Shown here piece by piece: positions 54,553-62,808 of a stretch of 64,000 nt of DNA. Made by a program: the position numbers and the translations under genes. Numbering within the stretch: the first letter of the stretch is position 1; every line of letters begins with the position of its first letter. Source of the DNA: Sulfitobacter sabulilitoris (GTDB taxonomy: Bacteria; Pseudomonadota; Alphaproteobacteria; Rhodobacterales; Rhodobacteraceae); the NCBI RefSeq assembly GCF_005887615.1, contig NZ_VANS01000001.1, forward strand, positions 47,373 to 111,372, given 5' to 3'. A model generated the notes under the pieces. It saw only the letters and a program-made list of their open reading frames with translations. It did not search any database and was not told where the DNA came from.

Positions 54553-57500
54553 ATGGCCTGGAACTCCGAAAGCGATCTCGAAGACTGGATGATGTCGAAG
54601 CTGGCGTGCCTTGGCTTTGCCACGGCGTCGGGGGCGGAGATATCTCCGGAGAAGCGCGATCCGGAACGCCGCAGTTTTCACGACGCGATCCTGCGCAAGG
54701 TTCTGGCGAAGGCGGTGCGTCGTCTCAACCCGGAGTTGCCTGATGGCGCAGTGGGCGAGGTTGTCGCTGCGGTTTGCGACCAGAAATTCGCGGGCGATCC
54801 GATTTCGGAGAACAGGCATCTGCACGATCTGATGGTCCGCGGCGTCCCCGTGACCTTTTTCCGCGACGGTGAAGAACGCAACGGCCGCGCTGCACTGGTG
54901 GACTGGGACGACGAAAACAATGCGTGGCACGCCTTCAACCAGGTGGACATGGTCGGGCGAAACCCCCGCATTCCGGACATTGTCCTGTATCTCAATGGCC
55001 TGCCGCTGGTGGTCGTCGAATTGAAGGGCACTGAGGGCGCGGACCTCGAGAAGGCCTTCAACCAGATCGAGACCTATAAATACGACATTCCGAACCTGTT
55101 CCGTACGGTCGCCTTTTCGGTTATTTCGGACGGCCTGAATGCACGTTACGGCACTCAATCCGCCGCGCTCGACCGATATATGCGCTGGAGGACTGTTGAT
55201 GGCGAGAAGATCGTCGCCGAGACGGAAGGCCTGGCTCTTGGAACCCTGACCGAAGGATTGTTGAACCGAGGCACTCTGCTGGAGATGCTGCGCTCGTTCA
55301 TCGTTTTCGAGGATGAGGGTAAGGGCGCAATCAAGAAGGCGGCGGGCTACCATCAGTTCCACGCGGTGAGGAAAGCGGTGACGTCGATCCTGTCGGCGCG
55401 TGGAGATGACGGAAAGGGTGGCGTGATCTGGCACACCCAGGGGTCAGGGAAATCCTTGCTCATGGCTTTCTTGGCCGGACGTGCGATGCACCTGCCTGAT
55501 CTGGAGAACCCGACCCTGCTTGTCCTGACAGACCGCAACGATCTCGACAATCAGCTGTTCGGCACATTCGGCCGCTGTCGTGATCTCCTTGGCGAAGATC
55601 CTGTTCAGGCGGACAGCATCGAAGATTTGAAGGGTCTGCTGAATCGGCAGGTCGGCGGTGTCGTCTTCTCGACCATCCAGAAGTTCCGTCCGGAGCGTGG
55701 GGCTGATTTCCCGCAGCTTACCGACCGCTCGAACGTCATTGTCATGGTCGACGAAGCGCATCGCACCCAATACGGGTTCGACGCCCAGATCGACGCTACC
55801 TCGGGCGACGTGAAGCGCGGCTTGGCGCACCATCTGCGATCTGCACTGCCGAATGCCGTCTATGTCGCATTCACCGGAACCCCGGTGGAGTTGGTCGGAG
55901 CCAACACGCGATCCGTGTTCGGCGACTATATCGACGTCTACGATATCGCGCAGGCCGTCGAGGATGGCGCCACAGTGCCGATATACTATGAGGGTCGTGT
56001 CGCGCGCATCGAAATCGACGAAGACGTTCAGGCTGCTCTGGACGAAGAGTTTGAGGATGCGACTGAAAATCTGGTCGAGACCGAAGCGAGTGCCGCGGCG
56101 AAGAAGTGGTCGAGGGTCGAAGCACTGGTTGGGGCCGAAAAACGGCTGGATGCAGTAGTGCAGGACATTCTCCAGCATTTTGACGCTCGCTTGGAGGCGA
56201 TTGACGGCAAGGCAATGATCGTTTGCATGAGCCGTCGGATTTGCGTTGAGGCCTATCAACGGATCGTCGATGCCCGACCTGATTGGCATGCGGATGCCGA
56301 TGAGCTCGGCGCTGTGAAAGTGGTTATGACCGGCAATGCGACCGATCCAGCGTCGTTTCAGCCCCACATAAGAGGAAAGGCGAAGCTCGAGGCTCTCCGT
56401 CGTCGCTACAAGGACACCAAGGACAAGCTGCGGTTGGTTATCGTCCGTGACATGTGGCTGACGGGGTTTGACGCGCCATGTATGCACACGCTCTATGTCG
56501 ATAAGCCGATGCGCGGGCATGGGCTGATGCAGGCAATAGCACGGGTAAATCGCGTCTTTGCAGGGAAGCCTGCCGGGTTGGTGGTTGACTACATCGGTCT
56601 GGCTGCGGAGCTGAAGAACGCCTTGGCTCATTATTCCAAAGGGGATCAGGACCAAACCGGCATCGATGAGCGTGAAGCTGTAAGCGCCTTCCTCACGGCG
56701 TTGGAGGTTGCCAGGGGGCTGTTTCACGGCTTCGACTACTTGTCCGCACTGGGCCGCGACAGCACCGCGCGACTGGAACTTCTACCGAGCGCCGCCAATC
56801 ACATTCTTGGCAAAGCCAGAGAAGACGAGAGCGGCAATACTGAAGATTTCGGAAAGCGCTTCCATGATGCCGTCGCCAGCTTGGCAAAGGCGTTCAAACT
56901 ATCTGCGGGTTCTCCAGAGGCGAGTCAGAACGCAGAAGAAGTCGCGTTCTTTTTCGCCGTCAGGGCAGCGCTGCTGAAAATGGATGTAAAGGGTGGTGCC
57001 TCTCGAAATACCAGTCCCGATTTTGCGATCGAACAGCTTTTGAACCGCGCAGTCGCATCAACGGAGGTCGTCGACATCCTGGAGGCGTGTGGCTTTGATC
57101 GCCCAGACATCAGCGTCTTGTCTGAAGATTTCCTGATGGAGATCGAAAACATGAAGCATAAGAACCTGGCGGTTGAGGCGCTCAAGAAGCTTCTCAATGG
57201 CCAGATCAAAGCCAAGACGCGCGGGAACGTCGTCCAGAATGCCAAGTTTTCAGATCGGCTAACTGATGCGATTGCTCGCTATCATAATCGCAGCGTAGAC
57301 GCCCTTCAGGTGCTTCAGGAACTGATCGCCTTGGCGAAGGATCTGAAGGCGGTGCCCGACGACGATCTGACAGAGGCGGAACGCAGCTTCTATGACGCTC
57401 TTGCGCAGAACGAGAGCGCCGTCGAAGTCATGGGCAACGAGGAGTTGCGGGTCATCGCAACAGAACTTGTCAAGTCGGTTCGAGAAAGTTCGGGGACAGA

Positions 57501-57648
57501 TTGGTGGCAGAGAGACGATGTTCGAGCAAAGATGCGCGTCGTGGTGAAGCGCATTCTGCGACGGCATGGATATCCTCCAGATCTACAATCTGAGGCAGTA
57601 AAACTGGTGATACAGCAAGCTGAGGCATTGGCGCGCGTCATAACATGA
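54553..57648 (+). CDS. hsdR: type I restriction endonuclease/translocase subunit
   Basis: 1031 residues. N-terminal PD-(D/E)XK nuclease region (IPDIVLYLNGLPLVVVELKG, about 139-158), then an SF2 helicase with Walker A HTQGSGKSLLMAF (about 298-310), DEAH box VDEAHRTQYGF, and later helicase motifs including MWLTGFDAP and QAIARVNRVF. The C-terminal helical region binds HsdM/HsdS. Ribosome site gaggaag precedes the ATG. Full length, with no frameshift visible. Confidence 0.96.
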   Translation: MAWNSESDLEDWMMSKLACLGFATASGAEISPEKRDPERRSFHDAILRKVLAKAVRRLNPELPDGAVGEVVAAVCDQKFAGDPISENRHLHDLMVRGVPVTFFRDGEERNGRAALVDWDDENNAWHAFNQVDMVGRNPRIPDIVLYLNGLPLVVVELKGTEGADLEKAFNQIETYKYDIPNLFRTVAFSVISDGLNARYGTQSAALDRYMRWRTVDGEKIVAETEGLALGTLTEGLLNRGTLLEMLRSFIVFEDEGKGAIKKAAGYHQFHAVRKAVTSILSARGDDGKGGVIWHTQGSGKSLLMAFLAGRAMHLPDLENPTLLVLTDRNDLDNQLFGTFGRCRDLLGEDPVQADSIEDLKGLLNRQVGGVVFSTIQKFRPERGADFPQLTDRSNVIVMVDEAHRTQYGFDAQIDATSGDVKRGLAHHLRSALPNAVYVAFTGTPVELVGANTRSVFGDYIDVYDIAQAVEDGATVPIYYEGRVARIEIDEDVQAALDEEFEDATENLVETEASAAAKKWSRVEALVGAEKRLDAVVQDILQHFDARLEAIDGKAMIVCMSRRICVEAYQRIVDARPDWHADADELGAVKVVMTGNATDPASFQPHIRGKAKLEALRRRYKDTKDKLRLVIVRDMWLTGFDAPCMHTLYVDKPMRGHGLMQAIARVNRVFAGKPAGLVVDYIGLAAELKNALAHYSKGDQDQTGIDEREAVSAFLTALEVARGLFHGFDYLSALGRDSTARLELLPSAANHILGKAREDESGNTEDFGKRFHDAVASLAKAFKLSAGSPEASQNAEEVAFFFAVRAALLKMDVKGGASRNTSPDFAIEQLLNRAVASTEVVDILEACGFDRPDISVLSEDFLMEIENMKHKNLAVEALKKLLNGQIKAKTRGNVVQNAKFSDRLTDAIARYHNRSVDALQVLQELIALAKDLKAVPDDDLTEAERSFYDALAQNESAVEVMGNEELRVIATELVKSVRESSGTDWWQRDDVRAKMRVVVKRILRRHGYPPDLQSEAVKLVIQQAEALARVIT

Positions 57649-57748
57649 CAATTCAGGCTTGAAGAGGTCGCGGTTCCATCTGAGATCGAAAATCTCAATA
57701 AGGGGTTTCCAGCGAAGATTCCCAAATCTTTCAAGTCGGTCCGATTTC

Positions 57749-57767
57749 CTCCGAGGTTAACTCGGAG
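57749..57767 (+). promoter_or_regulatory. hairpin covering the ribosome site of the small downstream gene
   Basis: Perfect 7-bp stem ctccgag (57749-57755) with ctcggag (57761-57767), loop gttaa. The ggag Shine-Dalgarno of the next gene lies in the 3' arm, 6 bases before its ATG at 57774, so folding would limit translation. Confidence 0.55.
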
Positions 57768-57773
57768 CATGAG

Positions 57774-57965
57774 ATGGAAGACCAGAAAAAGAAGATCGAA
57801 GAGGCTATCGTCTTGGTGGCACGGATCATCACAGAACGCGCGGACGGCGGTAAGTACCTACCAGTCTACAATCGGCTGAAGGCCGAAAAGATGGCGCTGT
57901 CGTCGCAAGATGACCGTCTCGAAGAGATCAGGCAGATTGCGGAAGGACAGCGGCAAGCGGCGTAA
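57774..57965 (+). CDS. small helical protein at the end of the hsd operon
   Basis: 63 residues (MEDQKKKIEEAIVLVARIIT...), charged and helical, without a signal or membrane segment. The gene follows hsdR by 125 bases and precedes a strong terminator. No family recognised. Candidate for a regulator or inhibitor of the restriction system because of its position, but nothing in the sequence proves it. Possibly translationally controlled by the hairpin over its ribosome site. Confidence 0.6.
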   Translation: MEDQKKKIEEAIVLVARIITERADGGKYLPVYNRLKAEKMALSSQDDRLEEIRQIAEGQRQAA

Positions 57966-57985
57966 AAGCCGCCTGCCGCCGCCGA

Positions 57986-58016
57986 GCCACCGGATCATTC
58001 GGTCCGGTGGCCTTTT
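57986..58016 (+). terminator. terminator at the end of the hsd operon
   Basis: Perfect 9-bp stem (57986-57994 with 58003-58011, 8-base loop) followed by C then TTTTT. The integrase stop codon lies in its loop, so it separates the convergent transcripts. Confidence 0.88.
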
Positions 58017-59434
58017 TCATTCAAAATATTGTCGATTTCGCGGCGGAGCACCTTGATCGGACGCGGCTTCCAGGTAGGCGTCTCGAACGCGACCATCTCC
58101 TGCAACAGCGCACGGATACGCAGGTCCAGGTCGCTGCCGTAAACGGGTCTGCCACGGATTGCGCCGATCGAATGACCCATAAGGTATGCCCGCTCCTCAT
58201 TGTCCATTTTTACCGCGATCATGCGATCTTCGAAAGAATGTCGCGTGCAGCTGATGGTGTAGTTCTTGGTCGCGTCGGCCGGCAATGCGGGAAGCAAGTC
58301 ATGATCGCGCAAAAAGTTGTTTACAGCAGTTGAATACCTTGCTTTCCCTCGATGCCTCGGGAATCCCAAAGGATTGCGTTTCACCGCTTCCAAGGATGCG
58401 CCCATCAGAATGACTGGTCTCTTGGAGGCCTTGTTTTTAATATCCCGTCGGTCGTCACCTTCCGTGACGATGCGGATCTTGATGTGCGGTATCTCATGAT
58501 CCAGATGGATGTCGCTCGCCGGCATATCGTAGACCTCGGTGCCACGGTTTCCACATTCCGCGGATATGATCGCAATGTCAGAATCTTGCTGATGAAGGCC
58601 TTCCAAAACACGCTCTTCAATCAGTTTCTCGCGAATCCAGGTGTCTGGAAGAGCTGGACGTCTACGTTCCCTTTCGTCTTGATCGCTGGCCAACACGTCG
58701 ACCTTCATGCCGAGAAGGGGATTCTTGCGCTTGCTACGAGGTAGGCGGATGTCGTCATAATGCGCATCGATCATCTGCCGCACGTACCGGATCTGCTTGT
58801 TTGCATAGTTGGCCGTCACCTCTCCTTTGCGGTAGCGGCTCTTCCAGAAGTCTTCGTAGTCGATGGCATCCTGTTCCGAGACAGTGAAAATCGTCCGCTT
58901 CCCGATATGTTTTGTGAAATCCTTGGCGGCACGGACGAAATTCGTGGACCATTCGCGTTTCTGACGCGCATTTTTGGCCTTGATATCGGCTTTCTTCAAC
59001 GTCGGCATGCGGGCAGCCATTTTTCTCAGGGTCAGGTCCGGCAGATCGACCGCGCCAAGTGCGGCGGGCACGGCGAAGGACTGCGCTTCATTCGCACTCA
59101 ACTTTTCCATACGGGCCAAGAGATTTTCAATGGGTCCTGTAACCAAGTCCTGCATCGGACTGAACGTCATGCCCCAACCTCTGAGTAGTTCGGTTGACGC
59201 ATTGAACAGTGCGCGCTGGTCGGCGCTGCGGCCAGCTCGCAACGCGTCCCACTCGCGACGAAGCGCAACCTTGGCTATGGCGCACTGCGCCTCAGCCTCT
59301 TGGCGATCTTTGGTATGCAAAGACCGTTCGATCATCTCCTTTGGCTCAATGTCCGAGTAAGCCCTCGGGACGCGCATCTTTAGCCAATAGATTTGACCGC
59401 GCATCGTCAGGCCAGATATAGATTTTGCCGTCAT
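57995..59434 (-). CDS. int: tyrosine recombinase/integrase of the element
   Basis: 479 residues from the ATG at 59434 (MTAKSISGLTMRGQIYWLKM); the upstream in-frame stretch lies in the end-repeat region and is not counted. The N-terminal arm/core-binding part is followed by the catalytic domain with Arg in ISAECGNRGTEVYDM, the second box as SCTRHSFEDRM (Ser at the usual first His, Arg retained), and a C-terminal GHSIGAIRGRPVYG with the nucleophile Tyr. It lies 138 bases from attR and directs integration into tRNA-Thr. No excisionase gene was recognised. Confidence 0.92.
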   Translation of the reverse strand: MTAKSISGLTMRGQIYWLKMRVPRAYSDIEPKEMIERSLHTKDRQEAEAQCAIAKVALRREWDALRAGRSADQRALFNASTELLRGWGMTFSPMQDLVTGPIENLLARMEKLSANEAQSFAVPAALGAVDLPDLTLRKMAARMPTLKKADIKAKNARQKREWSTNFVRAAKDFTKHIGKRTIFTVSEQDAIDYEDFWKSRYRKGEVTANYANKQIRYVRQMIDAHYDDIRLPRSKRKNPLLGMKVDVLASDQDERERRRPALPDTWIREKLIEERVLEGLHQQDSDIAIISAECGNRGTEVYDMPASDIHLDHEIPHIKIRIVTEGDDRRDIKNKASKRPVILMGASLEAVKRNPLGFPRHRGKARYSTAVNNFLRDHDLLPALPADATKNYTISCTRHSFEDRMIAVKMDNEERAYLMGHSIGAIRGRPVYGSDLDLRIRALLQEMVAFETPTWKPRPIKVLRREIDNILNEKGHRTE

Positions 59435-59439
59435 TTTTG

Positions 59440-59455
59440 TGTCCCACAAACTGTC
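59440..59455 (+). repeat. right copy of 16-bp end repeat
   Basis: tgtcccacaaactgtc, identical to 46043-46058. Here it sits in tandem: tgtcccacaaa occurs at 59440-59450 and again at 59452-59462, directly upstream of the integrase ATG. Possible integrase arm sites and autoregulation site. Confidence 0.6.
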
Positions 59456-59468
59456 CCACAAAGGGGCT

Positions 59469-59520
59469 GTTTCTTTGAAGCTCCGGCCAAGAGGGCCGAG
59501 AGCGATTTGTTCAAAGAAAC
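59469..59520. repeat. 11-bp inverted repeat between int and attR
   Basis: gtttctttgaa (59469-59479) and ttcaaagaaac (59510-59520), separated by 30 bases. Located between the integrase start and the attachment core; could bind a directionality factor. Confidence 0.5.
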
Positions 59521-59571
59521 TGGTGCTTTATGCGCAAAAATAGAAAAACCATTTCTTTACAGACGGCTACA

Positions 59572-59586
59572 GTGTGGGGGCACCAC
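59572..59586 (+). repeat. attR: attR core
   Basis: 15-bp gtgtgggggcaccac identical to the tRNA-Thr end at 45963-45977; no further tRNA sequence precedes it, so this is only the duplicated attachment core, not a second tRNA. Confidence 0.9.
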
Positions 59587-60213
59587 CTTTTCAGTCAAAA
59601 TATTGAAAACGCGTCAGCTTTTGGCCAGATCCAACGGTCGTGGTCCATGCCGGCTCACGTTGGTGCCTTCATCCGCTCGCGGACACCCCTCAAGGACCCC
59701 CCTAGGCCGGATCGCGGGACCGCGCCGTCACGTCGGGACTTGTCGGTCTCGTCAACTGTAACAGAGGGACATTCACCGCCGCTGGGACGCGCCCGCATCG
59801 GGTGGCGGCAACCGTGCAGCGTGCAGTCTTGCGGCACGTCTTTTCTCATCCGTTCATTCCGCGCGGCACTGGCCGCAGTGGCGTGCGTCGTGCCTTCGCC
59901 GTTGCAAGAAAGCACGCGGCCCGGCACGATCGCGGCGTACGCCTGCCGCCTGCACGGGCCGACGGAATGCCGGGGCCGGGTCCCGGCGACGCGCGCCAGG
60001 ACGTCCCTGATCTTGCAGGCGCACGCCCTGCGATCGGGCGGGTGCGGTCGGTCGCCGTGCCTGCCAAGGCGCGCCCGCCTCCTTTCATCGCGCATGTTTC
60101 GCGGAATATAAGACTGGCTTTCCTTGCGCTCACTCTTGTAGCCTGTTCCTGTCCTTGCGGCTCTGGACGTTTTTGCGCGCCGAAAATTTTTATCACGGTC
60201 ATAGGAGTGTTCG
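59587..60213. other. 627-base host stretch without a supported gene
   Basis: Host-like GC-rich sequence between attR and the YceI-OmpA gene. Several overlapping frames on both strands have no ribosome site or recognisable protein. The last ~100 bases turn AT-rich (gaaaatttttatcacggtcat) and end in taggag before the next ATG, so the promoter is there. Confidence 0.5.
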
Positions 60214-61284
60214 ATGTTTTGCACCAAGATCAGAGTCGTGGCGGCGCAGGTCTCAGCGCTGTTTGTGATCCTCGGCATCGCGATCGCAGGCCCCGCCGCG
60301 GCGCAGGATCCCTTTGCCGGTGGCTGGACACTCCAGCCCTCCATGTCGAACCTGCGGTTCCAGTCCGTGAAAAAGCAGACCGTGGTCGAATCCAGCAGCT
60401 TTGCGACCCTGCAGGGCGGCATCGACGAAAGCGGCCTTGCGCAGGTCTCCGTGCTGCTCGATTCCGTCGATACCAAGGTGGATCTGCGCAATGTCCGGAT
60501 GCGGTTCCTGTTCTTCGAGACGTTCAAGTTTCCCCAGGCGACCATCTCTGCCCGGATCAACCCCGCCGCTCTGGCCGATCTGGCCACGGTGCGGCGCAAG
60601 CAGATTCCGGTCGACTATGCCATCGACCTGCACGGGGTCAGCAAAACCTTGTCTTCCACGGTGGTGGCGACGCTGCTGAGCGATGACATGGTGTCGGTCG
60701 CATCGGATGCACCGATTTCCATCGCAGTTGCCGATTTCGATCTGACCGAAGGGCTGGGCAAGCTCGAAGAGGCCGCGAACGTCGACATCATTCCATCGGC
60801 GACCGTCAGCTTCGACTGGGTGTTCTTGCGCAACACGCAATCCGCCGCCGCGGCCCCGGTACCCGCCCCCGTGGCGCCCGCGTCCGTCGCTCTCGAGGCC
60901 GAGGGCGATTTCGACGCCGAGGCCTGCAAGGGCCGCTTCGAGATCCTGTCGCGCACCGGGAACATCTACTTTGCATCCGGGTCCGCCCGGCTGGAGGAGA
61001 AGAGCGCGCCGTTGCTCGACAGTCTGGCCAATATCGTGTCGCGCTGTCCGGGCATGGTGATCGAGGTGGGTGGGCACACCGATTCCGTCGGAGGCGAGGC
61101 GCAGAACATGCGTCTGTCGCAGGCCCGCGCGGCATCCGTCACCGACTACCTGCGGGCCAAGGGCCTGGGCAACGACGCGCTGGTCAGCAAGGGGTACGGA
61201 GAGGGCGCACCCATCGCCACCAACGCGACCAAGGAAGGCCGCTGGAAAAACCGAAGGATCGATTTCAAGGTGCTTGAGAACTAG
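60214..61284 (+). CDS. YceI-OmpA fusion protein, secreted
   Basis: 356 residues: signal peptide (first ~31, ending AGPAAAQ), a YceI-like lipocalin domain (about 35-205; WTLQPSMSNLRFQSVKKQTV, RFLFFETFKFPQATISARIN, DYAIDLHGVSKTL), an Ala/Pro linker, and a C-terminal OmpA peptidoglycan-binding domain (GNIYFASGSARL, VGGHTDSVGGEAQNMRLSQA, NRRIDFKVLEN). YceI binds polyisoprenoid-like lipids; OmpA-C anchors to the cell wall. The fusion would place a lipid-binding pocket at the wall. Its stop is immediately followed by the caspase-like gene. Confidence 0.9.
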   Translation: MFCTKIRVVAAQVSALFVILGIAIAGPAAAQDPFAGGWTLQPSMSNLRFQSVKKQTVVESSSFATLQGGIDESGLAQVSVLLDSVDTKVDLRNVRMRFLFFETFKFPQATISARINPAALADLATVRRKQIPVDYAIDLHGVSKTLSSTVVATLLSDDMVSVASDAPISIAVADFDLTEGLGKLEEAANVDIIPSATVSFDWVFLRNTQSAAAAPVPAPVAPASVALEAEGDFDAEACKGRFEILSRTGNIYFASGSARLEEKSAPLLDSLANIVSRCPGMVIEVGGHTDSVGGEAQNMRLSQARAASVTDYLRAKGLGNDALVSKGYGEGAPIATNATKEGRWKNRRIDFKVLEN

Positions 61285-62808
61285 ATGATGACGTCTTTTC
61301 GTTTTTTCGCCCCGCTGATGCTGGCGCTGTGGTCCACCGCCGTCTGGGCAGAGCCGCGCATCGCGCTGATTGTCGGCAACGGCTCCTACACCTCTGTCAC
61401 CACGCTCGACAACACGGTGCCCGACGCCGAACTGATGGCGCGCACGCTGACCGCGCAGGGGTTTGACGTGACGATCCTGACCGATACCGACCAGGCGACC
61501 CTAAACGCAGGTATTTCGCAATTCGGCCGCGACCTGCGCGCGGCCGGGCAGGACGCGACGGGCCTGTTCTACTATGCCGGCCACGCGGTACAGTCCTTTG
61601 GCACCAACTTTCTGTTGCCCACAGACACGCTGCTGACCGATGCCGCCGACCTGTCGCTGGTTGCGGTGCAGGCGGATGCCGTGCTGCGGCAGATGCGATC
61701 GGCGCGCAACAAGACCAACATCGTCATTCTGGATGCCTGTCGGAACAACCCGTTCAAGGCGATCCGCGATCTGAACGACAATGGCCTTGCGGAAATGAAC
61801 GCGCCCACCGGCACTTTCCTGTCCTATTCAACCGCGCCCGGTGCGGTCGCGCTCGACGGTCTGGACGGCAACAGCCCCTTTACCAAGGCGCTGGCGCGTG
61901 AAATTCCCGCGCCTGGCGTCCCGATCGAGCAGACCTTCAAGAAGGTCCGCGTCGCCGTGATCGACGAGACGAACGGCCAGCAGACGCCGTGGGACACCTC
62001 GTCGCTGACGGGCGAGTTCATGTTCGAACCCGAAACGACGTTGAGCGCGGAAGAATTGCAGGAACAGCAGCTTTGGGCCTCGGTGCAGCAAAGCGACGAT
62101 CCGGTTCAGATCATGCTGTTCCTGCGCGGCTATCCAAATGGCCGGTATCAGGACGATGCGCGCGCGTTGCTGAACGTGCTGATGGCCGAGGAGTTGGCGC
62201 CCAAGCCGCAGGCCACCCCAGAGCCCGCGACCCCTGTCATCGCCGCGCCGGCACCCGCACCCGCACCGCAAGGCCCGACCGCAACGGAAGAGGCGTTGAT
62301 CGCCACCGCGCAATCGCTGGGCACGGCAGAGGCGTATCAAGCCTATCTCGATGCGTTCCCACAGGGGATCTATGCCGAGCTGGTCGCATTCGAACTCGGC
62401 GTGATCGCGCAAAAGGCGCAGCGCACCGATGACACGCCCAACCCCACGGCCGGCCCGGTCGAGACCGCCGCGCTGAACCGTGCGGTTGCCCCCGAATCCG
62501 ATGCCAATGCCTTGTCCGGGCTGACTTATGTCATGCCGTTTCCAATAGGTGGTCCCCCGATCGAGGGGCAGACCATCGAGCAGATCACCGGTCTTTCGCC
62601 GCTTTTCGCTCCGATCGTAGGGCTGCCCGAGTCGCTTTGGAAAGATCAGAAATGCTCCTCCTGCCACGAATGGACCCGCGAGGCGCTGTGCACCCAGGGC
62701 AAGACCTACGTGAGCGCGCCCGATGATACCGCCGTGACCAAGAAGCACCCGTTCGGCGGGGTGTTCAAGAAAGGACTCAGGGGCTGGGCCGGTGCGGATT
62801 GCCCCTGA
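61285..62808 (+). CDS. secreted caspase-like (peptidase C14) protein with C-terminal CXXCH
   Basis: 507 residues. A signal peptide (first ~22, ending AVWA) is followed by a caspase p20-like domain (about 24-255): RIALIVGNGSYTSVTTLDNT, catalytic His100 in FYYAGHAVQ and Cys152 in VILDACRNNPF. Then comes a linker and, near the C terminus, KCSSCHEWTRE with Cys457, Cys460 and His461, a haem-c-type or metal motif. It starts directly after the stop of the YceI-OmpA gene, so both are co-translated. Cleavage target unknown; active residues are intact, so a protease is expected in the periplasm. Confidence 0.88.
   Translation: MMTSFRFFAPLMLALWSTAVWAEPRIALIVGNGSYTSVTTLDNTVPDAELMARTLTAQGFDVTILTDTDQATLNAGISQFGRDLRAAGQDATGLFYYAGHAVQSFGTNFLLPTDTLLTDAADLSLVAVQADAVLRQMRSARNKTNIVILDACRNNPFKAIRDLNDNGLAEMNAPTGTFLSYSTAPGAVALDGLDGNSPFTKALAREIPAPGVPIEQTFKKVRVAVIDETNGQQTPWDTSSLTGEFMFEPETTLSAEELQEQQLWASVQQSDDPVQIMLFLRGYPNGRYQDDARALLNVLMAEELAPKPQATPEPATPVIAAPAPAPAPQGPTATEEALIATAQSLGTAEAYQAYLDAFPQGIYAELVAFELGVIAQKAQRTDDTPNPTAGPVETAALNRAVAPESDANALSGLTYVMPFPIGGPPIEGQTIEQITGLSPLFAPIVGLPESLWKDQKCSSCHEWTREALCTQGKTYVSAPDDTAVTKKHPFGGVFKKGLRGWAGADCP

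Larger units (their letters stand above)
45963..59586. mobile_element. integrative (mobilizable) element in tRNA-Thr carrying type I R-M
   Basis: A 15-bp direct repeat, gtgtgggggcaccac, marks both ends: 45963-45977 (tRNA 3' end plus one base) and 59572-59586. A tyrosine integrase sits beside the right end and reads inward. Inside are a MobV relaxase, an oriT-like hairpin region, a KfrA-like protein, a complete type I restriction-modification operon and unknown genes. Base composition inside is visibly less GC-rich than outside. No conjugation machinery or replication gene is present, so transfer would need a helper. Confidence 0.9.

Noticed and set aside
59572..59586. second tRNA-Thr copy
   Set aside because: Only the last 15 bases of the tRNA end are repeated; no stems or anticodon precede them, so it is the attR core.
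59655..60599. frames on either strand in the region after attR
   Set aside because: Arg/Pro-rich, mutually overlapping, no ribosome sites; treated as non-coding.
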